This document shows positions 20,801 through 28,304 of a stretch of 44,935 nucleotides of DNA, one piece after another. Origin of the DNA: Oxalobacteraceae bacterium. GTDB taxonomy: Bacteria; Pseudomonadota; Gammaproteobacteria; Burkholderiales; Burkholderiaceae_D. Location: positions 1 through 44,935 of the forward strand of contig CANHZI010000014.1 in the NCBI GenBank assembly GCA_947464955.1, in the 5' to 3' direction. The notes below the pieces were generated by a model. The model had not been told where the DNA came from and did no database searches. It saw only the letters and a program-made list of their open reading frames with translations. The first letter of the stretch is position 1, and each line of letters begins with the position of its first letter. Made by a program: the position numbers and the translations under genes.

Positions 20801-20981
20801 ATAGCTCTTCGGCAAAATCTCCGATACTAGAGTGACGATCGACAAAAAGAACGTGTCTGTCCCAGTCGGGATGCGTGTCCTTTAGCGAAAGCATGAGAGT
20901 TTTGGCAAACGCGCCGTAATTGAGAGAAACGATAGTGAAAACGGCGGTTTTTGAGTTGGTTTTCAAGCTAGATACTTCCAT
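17880..20981 (-). CDS. Large bifunctional glycosyltransferase (GT-A domain plus GT4-type GT-B domain)
   Basis: This 1033-residue protein has no signal peptide. Residues about 10-300 form a GT-A-like glycosyltransferase with a DxD metal/sugar-nucleotide motif (YIDPDILV, D110 and D112) and an AGSYNLGFLALG segment, similar to GT8-type enzymes. Residues about 650-1030 form a GT-B, GT4-type domain with IGYWHWELPD, FLFLVMYDFSS, ALVIKTQN and the signature HRSEGYGLGPAE (911-922), where E914 and E922 give an intact EX7E motif. A middle region (about 480-640) has alternating strands and no domain I recognise. Both catalytic motifs look intact, so it probably adds two sugars to a glycan. No polysaccharide genes adjoin it; acceptor unknown. 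Confidence 0.85.
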   Translation of the reverse strand: MEVSSLKTNSKTAVFTIVSLNYGAFAKTLMLSLKDTHPDWDRHVLFVDRHSSIGDFAEELYAATLVEELPLPKINEFLFRYGIMELNTAAKPYMFSHLRRMGYEHIVYIDPDILVVDRLVDVENLLDKNATGVLTPHLTAPLEDERLPSELDIMRAGSYNLGFLALGKTEQADRFISWWEKKLEFGAISAPEKGLFTDQKWVDLAPGMFEGFQVLRDPGYNVAYWNLPHRKISSRDNHWFSNDRPLRFFHFSGFDPLNPKPFSKHQNRLDLESIGPTKALALEYAQKVIDNGLSSFRKIPYAFGYFSDGTPIPNALRVLFREDPQVRFEAGENPFEASDFFINGEAGELPVILRAVWLEHTHLQRAFPDPLGQSRVPYYHWFADKGAVEIGIPETYVLPIRRALIEAQQLQQKNQEQPIPINQLPNYRPSIWARGLVFLHKRATGGQLGHARLTQYQQVTSLGDFLRLGFAQFRGTKLASKLGMASNQPVKIDPLRINLPYKTHASEPIVFKPRRQSHHFTGLFIEEGQQAHWMGKQSRFMVKHPVDGSFRMEVEIYRDLFEQAFGKTEIELEVGFNELPRTKFIVDAHTSFIEGDIPHLPEEWPAVLHVTPSSSFSPKELGLNEDTRTLTIKIRNLSLGDSLIFNGAALPNLSAARDHLSIGINLIGYARSEHGVGQSLRQFAQALVASNITFGVIDFNKNNLSRTQDSSLEEKMIKDVEHGINVLHINADQIGEAALQLPSHFFSRYNIGYWHWELPDMLQEHRAGFDNLNEVWVPTAFVQEAVAKVSPIPVVKIPHAIHFETSARATRAHFKLPENKFLFLVMYDFSSFQDRKNPDASIRAFEQAFAATDTEVALVIKTQNSHHHPQDMAALKQRLAHFKNVFWIDETLSRQEVYDLQSVCDCYVSLHRSEGYGLGPAESMFLGKPVIATNWSGNTEFMHQHNSLLVDFELIKIEKDVGVYKAGNTWADPSVEHAASLMRLIVGNEALREKIGAAAAKTMRDLYSPEVIGKRIHERLSFIQNDIIANTKA

Positions 20982-21246
20982 AATTTAAAATTGTAGGACT
21001 GTTGAGTCTGGCTATCGGTAGTAAAGCGAGTGTAGCTCTTGAAATCTTTTGCATAGAGGCGCAATCATAACCGATGATGGTGAGCATGCGTAATGTCGAA
21101 TTCAAGATGCGCATTAGGGCAATATCGTTTTTTATCGACGAAGGGAAAGAGATATCCTGCGGACAAGATGTGACTGCGGGGGTAGAATGCTTCTCTTGCA
21201 ATTATTCGCAACAAAAATAGTGTTTGCTTTGGGAAATGGTTTATTT

Positions 21247-22491
21247 ATGCGTGGATTGAGTTGGCCTCAACTTAAAAATTTAATACAGTTCGCACATCGT
21301 CGTTTGCAGGAGGTGCGGCTCCCTCAAGTTGCGGGTAGTCTGACGTTCACGACCGTGCTCGCTCTGGTGCCAGTGTTAACCATAGCACTAGCGATCTTGA
21401 CAGCATTTCCATTGTTCACAGACTTCAAGACATCCTTAGAGGCCTACTTTACGCAGAGCCTGATGCCAAAAGCAATTTCGAGCTCGGTTCTTGGATATTT
21501 GACTCAGTTTGCGACGAAGGCGACTCGGCTCTCAGCTGTCGGTGGTGTGGCTTTGATGTTCACTGCGGTCGCCACGATGGCGATGATTGATCGTACTTTT
21601 AATCAGATTTGGCAGGTCAAACGCTCGCGACCGCTGGTGCAACGCATTGTTGTGTATTGGGCGATTGTGACCTTAGGACCATTGTTGATAGGTATTTCGA
21701 TTAGCGCCACTTCGTTCTTATTTACCGCAACTACCGGTGTCGCGAAATCAGCGCCTTTAGTGGGGACTATCTTTTACACTTTGTTTTCAGTTGCACTTAC
21801 TACGGGTGCTTACACATTACTGTACTTGATTGTCCCGAACCGACCGGTTAATTGGCGCGATGCAGCGTGGGGTGGTTTTTTTGCGGCAGTCGTATTTGAG
21901 ATTGCAAAGCGTGTATTTGCGATGTTCATTAAGCAGTTTCCAACCTATACGATTATTTATGGTGCGCTCGCTGCAATTCCTATTTTCTTAATTTGGATTT
22001 ACTTGTCGTGGCTAATTACTTTAGTTGGTGCTGTCATTACGGCCTCTTTACCTGTAGTGAAATACGAACGTTGGTGGCATGTGCCGGTTGCTGGCAGTGT
22101 ATTTGAAGATGCCATCGCTGTTTTGCGTGTTTTAGTATTGGCGCGAAACTCGGATGCGAACGCGACAGTTGATACCTTAACTATTCGAGCTCGAACTCGA
22201 TTCGGAGTCGACGAAATCGAAGGCATTTTGGAAAAAATGTTGGAGCTAGGCTGGGTCGGGCGTGTCGTGGTTGAAGTGCCGGAAGCTGGACGTCGTCGTA
22301 TTTGGCGAAAACATGATGCGGGAGCAGAGCGCTGGATTTTAATAATGAATCCCGCGGCATTGACACTTGCCGACGTTTATCGATTATTCGTCTATGACAC
22401 GCGAAGTGATACCGCGTTGGCCCGTGAAGTACACACCGTTTTGGAGCAAGGCTTATCAGAGAGCTTGTACGACTATGTCCTTAGTCGTTGA
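21247..22491 (+). CDS. YihY/BrkB family inner-membrane protein
   Basis: This 414-residue protein has about six transmembrane helices in its first 290 residues (for example TVLALVPVLTIALAILTAFPLF and LAAIPIFLIWIYLSWLITLVGAVI), then a cytoplasmic winged-helix-like C-terminus. The segments QVAGSLTFTTVLALVPV, MIDRTFNQIW and the PNRPVNWRDAAWGG loop are typical of YihY/BrkB (UPF0761). Function unsettled; it is often listed as a ribonuclease BN-like protein, but that assignment is considered wrong for the family. I prefer the ATG at 21247. The frame is open from an ATG at 21187, but a TAGAAT -10-like box overlaps that codon. Confidence 0.9.
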   Translation: MRGLSWPQLKNLIQFAHRRLQEVRLPQVAGSLTFTTVLALVPVLTIALAILTAFPLFTDFKTSLEAYFTQSLMPKAISSSVLGYLTQFATKATRLSAVGGVALMFTAVATMAMIDRTFNQIWQVKRSRPLVQRIVVYWAIVTLGPLLIGISISATSFLFTATTGVAKSAPLVGTIFYTLFSVALTTGAYTLLYLIVPNRPVNWRDAAWGGFFAAVVFEIAKRVFAMFIKQFPTYTIIYGALAAIPIFLIWIYLSWLITLVGAVITASLPVVKYERWWHVPVAGSVFEDAIAVLRVLVLARNSDANATVDTLTIRARTRFGVDEIEGILEKMLELGWVGRVVVEVPEAGRRRIWRKHDAGAERWILIMNPAALTLADVYRLFVYDTRSDTALAREVHTVLEQGLSESLYDYVLSR

Positions 22492-22674
22492 AGTTCTTTT
22501 GGGGCGCGATTCCATCAATTTCACTAGAAATTCTATATCGTGGAATACTCTTTTCACATTGTGAAATCTTGTGGTGTGCCGCATCAAAAAAATATTTCAT
22601 TTTGAGGAGTGCTGTTTCGTATCATGAAATGAATCAATTAAGTATTTGATTTAATTAAATAAAATATTTATCCT

Positions 22675-22692
22675 ATGTCTTATATAAGACAT
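22675..22692. promoter_or_regulatory. 18-bp perfect palindrome at the aceA promoter
   Basis: ATGTCTTATATAAGACAT is fully self-complementary. Its last base is the first base of the -35-like hexamer TTGTTG (22692-22697). The size and symmetry fit an operator for a homodimeric regulator (a GntR-type site is one possibility) controlling the glyoxylate shunt. The palindrome is seen; the regulator is not identified. Confidence 0.6.
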
Positions 22693-22720
22693 TGTTGCGC
22701 TGCAAGGTTTGTCCTACTAT
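22692..22720 (+). promoter_or_regulatory. Probable sigma70 promoter of aceA
   Basis: TTGTTG (22692-22697), 17-bp spacer, TACTAT (22715-22720). The start would be near 22727, giving a leader of about 60 nt before the AGGAG (22777-22781) and ATG at 22789. The rest of the yihY-aceA gap is AT-rich with no other recognised feature. Confidence 0.5.
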
Positions 22721-22788
22721 GTATCTCAAGGACGAACACTTTTTAATCATTTGTTTAAAACTGCAGCACTCACTTCAGGAGAATCACC

Positions 22789-24096
22789 ATGACACAGAAA
22801 CTCACTCGCGAACAACAAATTGCAGAAATCCAAAAAGACTGGGATACCAATCCTCGTTGGAAAGGTATCAAACGTAATTACACAGCAGAAGATGTCGTTC
22901 GTTTGCGTGGTTCTTTGCAAGTTGAACACACGATTGCAAAGACAGGTGCTTTGAAATTGTGGGATTTGGTCAACAACGAGCCATTCGTTAATGCCTTGGG
23001 TGCACTGACTGGTAATCAGGCGATGCAACAGGTTAAAGCTGGTTTGAAAGCAATTTATTTGTCTGGCTGGCAAGTTGCAGGCGACGCTAACGTTGCGGGT
23101 GAAATGTATCCAGATCAATCTTTGTACCCAGCAAACTCCGTGCCTTTAGTCGTTAAGCGTATCAATAACACGCTGACTCGCGCAGACCAAATTCAGTGGT
23201 CTGAAGGCTCTGGTGATGTTGATTTCTTCGCGCCTATCGTTGCCGACGCTGAAGCGGGTTTCGGCGGTGTGTTGAATGCATTTGAATTGATGAAAGCAAT
23301 GATCGAAGCGGGCGCGTCAGGCGTTCACTTTGAAGACCAGTTGGCATCGGTGAAGAAGTGCGGGCATATGGGCGGTAAAGTTTTGGTTCCAACACGTGAA
23401 GCCGTTGAAAAATTGAATGCTGCACGTTTGGCAGCAGACGTCATGGGTACTCATACCGTTTTGTTGGCGCGTACTGATGCTGAAGCCGCTGATTTGTTGA
23501 CATCGGACATCGATGATAACGATAAACCATTCTTGACAGGTGAGCGCACTGTTGAAGGTTTCTACAAAACTAAACCAGGTTTGCAACAATCGATTTCTCG
23601 CGGCTTGGCTTACGCTGAATACGCAGACATGATCTGGTGTGAAACTGGTAAGCCAGATTTGGCTTTTGCCAAAGCTTTTGCAGATGCGATTCATGCGAAA
23701 TTCCCAGGCAAATTGTTGGCGTATAACTGCTCTCCAAGCTTTAACTGGAAAAAGAATTTGGATGATGCAACGATTGCGAAATTCCAAAAAGAACTCGGTG
23801 CAATGGGTTACAAATTCCAGTTCATTACCTTGGCAGGTTTCCATGCGTTGAACTACGGCATGTTCAACTTGGCCCATGGTTATGCGCGTCGTCAGATGTC
23901 TGCTTTCGTCGAGTTGCAAGAAGCAGAATTCGCAGCGGCAGAGAAGGGCTTCACAGCAGTGAAACATCAACGTGAAGTGGGTACCGGTTACTTTGATGCG
24001 GTAACACAAGTCATTCAACAGGGTCAGTCTTCTACGACAGCTTTGCACGGTTCGACAGAAGATGAGCAATTCTTTGATTCTAAGAAAGTTGCGTAA
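22789..24096 (+). CDS. aceA: Isocitrate lyase
   Basis: This 435-residue enzyme cleaves isocitrate to succinate and glyoxylate in the glyoxylate shunt. The catalytic loop KKCGHMGGK is at 189-197 with the active-site Cys191. The metal/substrate segments [33 protein letters not shown] and [11 protein letters not shown] are present, and length is normal for the family. An AGGAG ribosome-binding site is well placed. Malate synthase is not nearby. It is preceded by a palindromic operator candidate and followed by a terminator, so it forms a single-gene unit. Confidence 0.97.
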   Translation: MTQKLTREQQIAEIQKDWDTNPRWKGIKRNYTAEDVVRLRGSLQVEHTIAKTGALKLWDLVNNEPFVNALGALTGNQAMQQVKAGLKAIYLSGWQVAGDANVAGEMYPDQSLYPANSVPLVVKRINNTLTRADQIQWSEGSGDVDFFAPIVADAEAGFGGVLNAFELMKAMIEAGASGVHFEDQLASVKKCGHMGGKVLVPTREAVEKLNAARLAADVMGTHTVLLARTDAEAADLLTSDIDDNDKPFLTGERTVEGFYKTKPGLQQSISRGLAYAEYADMIWCETGKPDLAFAKAFADAIHAKFPGKLLAYNCSPSFNWKKNLDDATIAKFQKELGAMGYKFQFITLAGFHALNYGMFNLAHGYARRQMSAFVELQEAEFAAAEKGFTAVKHQREVGTGYFDAVTQVIQQGQSSTTALHGSTEDEQFFDSKKVA

Positions 24097-24133
24097 ATAA
24101 GTTAGTCGATAGAATTTGTTTTAAGTCTCAAAA

Positions 24134-24165
24134 AGACGGCTGCAAAATTTGCAGCCGTTTTTTTA
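24134..24165 (+). terminator. Intrinsic terminator after aceA
   Basis: ACGGCTGC (24136-24143) pairs with GCAGCCGT (24151-24158), extendable by A-T pairs in the loop region, followed by a run of T. It separates aceA from the trp cluster. Confidence 0.88.
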
Positions 24166-24246
24166 TTGCAGAACTGTTTAAATGCGAGAATAGGGCTCAT
24201 GGGTTAGTATTCTGATTATGACTTACTTTTTTTAGATTTCTTTGTT

Positions 24247-24918
24247 ATGGCAAACCCTGTAAGAACTCGAATCAAAATCTGTGGTATCACGAATCACCAC
24301 GACTTGCAGGCCACAGTTGCAGCGGGTGCTGACGCTCTTGGGTTTGTATTCTATCCACCGAGTCCTCGCTATGTGGGGCCAGACTTAGCGGCAGATTTGA
24401 TCTCATCCATGCCTGCATTTGTGACTTCGGTTGGATTGTTTGTGAATGCAAGTATCGATCAATTGCGCACGGTGGTGTCCAAGGCACCCGTGCAGTTATT
24501 GCAATTTCATGGAGATGAGACGCCAGAGCAATGCCAGCAATTGGCAGCAGCAGTGAACCGTCCTTTTATCCGAGCTTTCCGGGTAAAACCTGACACAAGC
24601 CCCCAAGATTTGTTAGAATGTGAAGCACAATATCGTGCTGCAAGCGACTTATATCAGGGCTTGTTGCTTGATACTTTCGTCGATAGTTTCGGTGGTAGTG
24701 GAAAGGTTTTTAATTGGTCTCTCATCCCAAAAGAACTCGCGCCTCGGGTCGTTTTAAGTGGTGGCTTGAGCGTACAAAACGCGACTGACGCGGTGGTTCG
24801 CGTGCGGCCGTACGCCGTCGACATCAGTAGTGGTGTCGAGTTGTCAAAAGGGATAAAAGATCAGTTGAAAGTTCAAGCGTTTATAGACGCGGTTCGTTTG
24901 GCTGATCAGACACTATAA
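24247..24918 (+). CDS. trpF: Phosphoribosylanthranilate isomerase
   Basis: This 223-residue TIM barrel performs the Amadori rearrangement in tryptophan synthesis. Catalytic general base C12 (KICGIT) and general acid D142 (LLLDTFVDSFGGSGK) are present, with the phosphate-binding LSGGL and VDISSGVE segments near the C-terminus. It opens the trpF-trpB-trpA-accD series. trpC, trpD, trpE and trpG are not in the window, as in many beta- and gammaproteobacteria where trpF-trpB-trpA forms a separate cluster. Confidence 0.96.
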   Translation: MANPVRTRIKICGITNHHDLQATVAAGADALGFVFYPPSPRYVGPDLAADLISSMPAFVTSVGLFVNASIDQLRTVVSKAPVQLLQFHGDETPEQCQQLAAAVNRPFIRAFRVKPDTSPQDLLECEAQYRAASDLYQGLLLDTFVDSFGGSGKVFNWSLIPKELAPRVVLSGGLSVQNATDAVVRVRPYAVDISSGVELSKGIKDQLKVQAFIDAVRLADQTL

Positions 24919-24922
24919 AAAA

Positions 24923-24973
24923 CCGTAGAAACTGCAAATGCCGCAGTTGCCGCAGTTGCCGCAGTTTCTGCGG
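24923..24973 (+). repeat. Three 9-bp repeats inside a long hairpin, trpF-trpB leader
   Basis: GCCGCAGTT occurs three times in tandem (24940-24966). The flanks CCGTAGAAACTGC (24923-24935) and GCAGTTTCTGCGG (24961-24973) form a 13-bp stem with one G-U pair. The left-arm AACTGC can also pair with either internal GCAGTT copy, so three mutually exclusive hairpins are possible. It ends 11 nt before the trpB AAGGA (24985-24989). Confidence 0.65.
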
Positions 24974-24995
24974 GCGCTATTACTAAGGAAGTATC

Positions 24996-26273
24996 ATGAC
25001 AGAACAATCTCACTCTGGCGCAGCATCGGCGCGCCTATCGGGCTTGGGGCAAGAATCCAACGTCATTTATCATTCAAGTTCTTATGCTTTTCCAGATGCT
25101 AAAGGTCACTTCGGCGTCTATGGCGGAAGTTTTGTGTCGGAAACGTTGACGCATGCACTCAACGAGCTTAAGGATGCTTACGCCAAATTTCAACATGATC
25201 CTGAGTTTCTGGAAGAGTTTCGCTACGAACTGAAACATTTTGTCGGGCGCCCATCACCGATTTATCATGCAAAGCGCTGGTCAGAGATGATGGGCGGCGC
25301 GCAAATTTATTTTAAGCGGGAAGATTTAAACCACACTGGTGCACACAAAATCAACAATGTGATTGGTCAGGCCTTGTTGGCAAAACGGATGGGCAAGCCA
25401 CGTGTGATTGCAGAGACTGGGGCTGGGCAACATGGCGTTGCAACAGCCACAATTTGCGCGCGTTTTGGCCTCGAGTGTATTGTGTACATGGGCTCTGAAG
25501 ACGTCAAACGTCAGGCGCAAAACGTGTATCGAATGAAGTTACTCGGTGCCACCGTTGTGCCAGTCGAGTCAGGCTCAAAAACGCTAAAAGATGCGTTGAA
25601 TGAAGCGATGCGTGATTGGGTCGCTAACGTCGACAATACTTTCTACATTATCGGTACCGTAGCAGGTCCACATCCTTATCCAATGATGGTGCGCGACTTT
25701 CAGTCTGTGATCGGAGAAGAGTGCTTATGGCAGATGCCGGAAGTCGCTGGCCGTCAGCCCGATGTGGTCACTGCTTGTGTGGGTGGTGGTTCAAACGCCA
25801 TGGGTATTTTTTATCCATACATTGACCTGCAAGATGTCAAGCTGGTCGGCGTTGAGGCAGCCGGTGAGGGGCTCGATTCCGGTAAACATTCGGCTTCCTT
25901 GACCGCTGGTTCGCCCGGTGTTTTGCATGGCAATCGCACGTATTTGATGCAAGATGAAAACGGGCAGGTGATTGAGACTCACTCAGTCTCAGCTGGCCTT
26001 GATTACCCTGGTGTGGGGCCGGAGCATGCTTGGCTCAAGGACTCTGGACGCGCTCAATATGAGACGATCACTGACGAAGAAGCACTCAAAGCGTTTCACG
26101 ATTGCTGTCGAATCGAAGGCATTATTCCGGCTCTCGAATCGAGTCATGCTTTAGCCTATGCAGCTAAGCTGGCGGCGTCTTTGCCAAAGGATAAAATCGT
26201 CTTGGCGAATTTGTCGGGTCGCGGTGATAAAGATATGCATACCGTCGCTGAGCGCGCGGGTTTGAAATTTTAA
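24996..26273 (+). CDS. trpB: Tryptophan synthase beta chain
   Basis: This 425-residue PLP enzyme condenses indole with serine. The PLP-binding Lys118 lies in HTGAHKINN. The glycine-rich phosphate loop [10 protein letters not shown], the [13 protein letters not shown] segment and the C-terminal [11 protein letters not shown] are present. Compared with the usual 395-400 residues there is an N-terminal extension of about 25-30 residues ([20 protein letters not shown]) before conserved sequence. AAGGA at 24985-24989 supports this start. It works in complex with TrpA, encoded 103 bp downstream. Confidence 0.96.
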   Translation: MTEQSHSGAASARLSGLGQESNVIYHSSSYAFPDAKGHFGVYGGSFVSETLTHALNELKDAYAKFQHDPEFLEEFRYELKHFVGRPSPIYHAKRWSEMMGGAQIYFKREDLNHTGAHKINNVIGQALLAKRMGKPRVIAETGAGQHGVATATICARFGLECIVYMGSEDVKRQAQNVYRMKLLGATVVPVESGSKTLKDALNEAMRDWVANVDNTFYIIGTVAGPHPYPMMVRDFQSVIGEECLWQMPEVAGRQPDVVTACVGGGSNAMGIFYPYIDLQDVKLVGVEAAGEGLDSGKHSASLTAGSPGVLHGNRTYLMQDENGQVIETHSVSAGLDYPGVGPEHAWLKDSGRAQYETITDEEALKAFHDCCRIEGIIPALESSHALAYAAKLAASLPKDKIVLANLSGRGDKDMHTVAERAGLKF

Positions 26274-26302
26274 CCGAGTCCGTACACGCTCATTTTGCCC
26301 TT

Positions 26303-26345
26303 CACTTCATCCATTTGCCTTTCAGACATTTGCGAATGGATGAGT
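26303..26345 (+). repeat. Imperfect hairpin in the trpB-trpA spacer
   Basis: CACTTCATCCATTTGC (from 26303) is nearly complementary to GCGAATGGATGAGTG (to about 26345), with a core CATCCATT/AATGGATG and one bulge. There is no T-tract. It could stabilise or process the trp mRNA. Confidence 0.4.
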
Positions 26346-26376
26346 GATCTAAAGAATTCTATTAAGAGAAAAAATT

Positions 26377-27174
26377 ATGTCCCGTATCCAATCTTGTCTC
26401 GCCACACTCGCGGCAAATCATAAGAAAGGCTTAATTCCCTTTATCACCGCTGGAGACCCAGACCCGCAGTTGACGCTGCCCTTGATGCATGCCTTGGTCG
26501 CAGGCGGGGCCGATATTATCGAGCTGGGAGTACCATTTTCTGACCCGATGGCAGACGGTCCGGTCATTCAGCGAGCCTCTGAACGTGCTTTGTTGAAAGG
26601 TGTTGGACTGCGCCAAGTTCTGAATATGGTGCAAGAGTTTCGACAAACAAATCAACACACCCCTGTGGTCTTGATGGGGTATGCCAATCCTATTGAGCGC
26701 ATGGGGCAAGAGCAGTTTATTGCTGCTGCAGCCTTAGCCGGTGTCGATGGCGTCTTGGTCGTAGATTATCCGCCAGAAGAATGCGAAGACTTTGCCGCAC
26801 AGATGCACGCGCAGGGTATGGACACCATCTTCTTGCTCGCTCCAACATCAACCGATGAACGTATTGCTCAGGTAGGTAAGATCGCCAGTGGTTATATATA
26901 TTATGTTTCCCTCAAAGGTGTGACTGGTTCAGGAGCATTGGATTTGGATGCCGTTGCCGCCATGATTCCTCGCATCAAGAAGCATGTGAACGTCCCGGTA
27001 GGGGTTGGTTTTGGGATTCGTGATGGTGCCACTGCAAAGGCTATTTCATCGGTTTCAGATGCCGTAGTGATCGGCTCTCGTATTATTCAGGAGTTGGAAA
27101 ATACGCCGAGAGAAAATGCTGTTGCTGCTGTGCAGACGTTTATTGAAGGAATTCGTGTTGCAATGGATGCATGA
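26377..27174 (+). CDS. trpA: Tryptophan synthase alpha chain
   Basis: This 265-residue TIM barrel cleaves indole-3-glycerol phosphate and channels indole to TrpB. Catalytic Glu49 ([11 protein letters not shown]) and Asp60 (MADGP) have the same numbering as the Salmonella enzyme. The phosphate-binding [11 protein letters not shown] and VIGSRI segments are present, and the length is normal. It is followed by the accD leader, which carries two inverted repeats. Confidence 0.97.
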   Translation: MSRIQSCLATLAANHKKGLIPFITAGDPDPQLTLPLMHALVAGGADIIELGVPFSDPMADGPVIQRASERALLKGVGLRQVLNMVQEFRQTNQHTPVVLMGYANPIERMGQEQFIAAAALAGVDGVLVVDYPPEECEDFAAQMHAQGMDTIFLLAPTSTDERIAQVGKIASGYIYYVSLKGVTGSGALDLDAVAAMIPRIKKHVNVPVGVGFGIRDGATAKAISSVSDAVVIGSRIIQELENTPRENAVAAVQTFIEGIRVAMDA

Positions 27175-27236
27175 AAAACCCCTGAATTTCTTATCGTTAT
27201 TGCCATAAAAGCAGGGTTTTCTACCCAATCGGGTTC

Positions 27237-27276
27237 GCAATTGGCGCTGAAATAGAATAGAATACGCGCCAATTGC
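27237..27276. promoter_or_regulatory. Perfect 11-bp inverted repeat upstream of accD
   Basis: GCAATTGGCGC (27237-27247) and GCGCCAATTGC (27266-27276) are exact reverse complements separated by 18 bp. The spacer holds -10-like TAGAAT boxes (27253-27258, 27258-27263). It may be a paired operator over the accD promoter or an mRNA stem-loop. No T-tract follows, so it is not a standard terminator. Confidence 0.6.
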
Positions 27277-27302
27277 AGCATTCCTAGAATAAATGCGCCC
27301 CG

Positions 27303-27324
27303 TTTGATCCCATGCTGGATCAAA
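27303..27324 (+). repeat. Hairpin just upstream of the accD ribosome-binding site
   Basis: TTTGATCC (27303-27310) and GGATCAAA (27317-27324) form a perfect 8-bp stem with loop CATGCT. It ends 7 nt before GAGGAGAG (27332-27339), so it could influence accD translation. Confidence 0.5.
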
Positions 27325-27343
27325 TCGACATGAGGAGAGAGCT

Positions 27344-28216
27344 ATGAGTTGGTTAGAAAAATTACTTCCCCCACGTATTCAACGTTCTGAGACGGCAAAT
27401 CGTCGCTCGATGCCAGAAGGTTTGTGGGTGAAATGTCCATCCTGCGAAGCCGTTCTTTATCGTTCCGACCTTGAAGCGAATGTACATGTATGTTCGAAAT
27501 GTGATCATCATTTGCGTATCAGTGCGCGTGAACGTCTTGATGCCTTGTTAGATACAGGCGGACGCTACGAGATTGGCCATGAAGTTTTGCCAGTCGATAC
27601 ACTCAAATTTAAAGATAGTAAGAAATATCCTGAGCGTCTGAAAGACGCAATGGACAGTACCAATGAAACCGACGCTTTGGTTGTGATGGGTGGCTCGATT
27701 ATGTCTGTGCCAGCCGTGGTGGCCTGTTTTGAATTTGGTTTCATGGGCGGCTCCATGGGTTCCGTAGTTGGTGAACGCTTTGTACGTGGTGTACAAACTG
27801 CATTGGAACAAAAGATTCCGTTTATTTGCTTCACAGCGACGGGCGGTGCGCGTATGCAAGAAGGCTTGCTGTCTTTGATGCAAATGGCGAAAACGACAGC
27901 GATGTTGACTAAGTTGACCGAAAAGAAATTGCCTTTCATTTCTGTGTTGACTGATCCAACGATGGGTGGTGTTTCTGCTTCATTCGCCTTCATGGGGGAT
28001 GTGGTTATTGCTGAACCTAAAGCCTTGATCGGTTTTGCTGGCCCACGCGTGATTGAAAACACGGTTCGTGAAAAATTGCCAGAAGGCTTCCAACGCGCTG
28101 AGTTCCTATTGCAAAAGGGCGCCGTGGACATGGTGGTTGATCGTCGTAAATTACGTGAAGAACTCGCACGCTTGATGGCATTGTTGCAAAACCAACCTGC
28201 TGAAGCGGTATCCTAA
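27344..28216 (+). CDS. accD: Acetyl-CoA carboxylase carboxyltransferase subunit beta
   Basis: This 290-residue subunit works with AccA to transfer the carboxyl group from biotin to acetyl-CoA, giving malonyl-CoA for fatty acid synthesis. An N-terminal four-cysteine zinc ribbon (C31, C34, C50, C53) precedes a crotonase-like carboxyltransferase domain with [22 protein letters not shown] and [12 protein letters not shown]. The start is supported by GAGGAGAG. The trpA-accD-folC order is widely conserved in beta- and gammaproteobacteria. In Escherichia coli the zinc ribbon also binds acc mRNA, which makes the hairpins in this leader worth noting. Confidence 0.97.
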   Translation: MSWLEKLLPPRIQRSETANRRSMPEGLWVKCPSCEAVLYRSDLEANVHVCSKCDHHLRISARERLDALLDTGGRYEIGHEVLPVDTLKFKDSKKYPERLKDAMDSTNETDALVVMGGSIMSVPAVVACFEFGFMGGSMGSVVGERFVRGVQTALEQKIPFICFTATGGARMQEGLLSLMQMAKTTAMLTKLTEKKLPFISVLTDPTMGGVSASFAFMGDVVIAEPKALIGFAGPRVIENTVREKLPEGFQRAEFLLQKGAVDMVVDRRKLREELARLMALLQNQPAEAVS

Positions 28217-28233
28217 TTTTGAAATGCTTTTTG

Positions 28234-28278
28234 AAGCCTGAAGATTTTGCCTCGTCGGCGAAGTCTTCGGGCTTTTGT
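28234..28278 (+). terminator. Long hairpin with T-run after accD
   Basis: An 18-bp stem with several G-T wobbles pairs 28234-28251 with 28257-28274 around loop TCGTC, followed by a TTTT stretch. Terminator-like; it may attenuate rather than fully stop transcription into folC, which starts at 28305. Confidence 0.65.
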
Positions 28279-28304
28279 CATTTTGCAATGTGACATCCTG
28301 AATA

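Noticed and set aside
20968-21201. 77-codon minus-strand frame overlapping the start of the glycosyltransferase
   Set aside because: No family resemblance, no good ribosome-binding site, and it overlaps both the glycosyltransferase start and the yihY upstream region.
23317-24069. 250-codon open frame on the minus strand opposite aceA
   Set aside because: It lies wholly antisense to a well-supported gene, has no ribosome-binding site or recognisable domain, and its Cys/Phe/His-heavy composition is typical of the complement of a coding strand.
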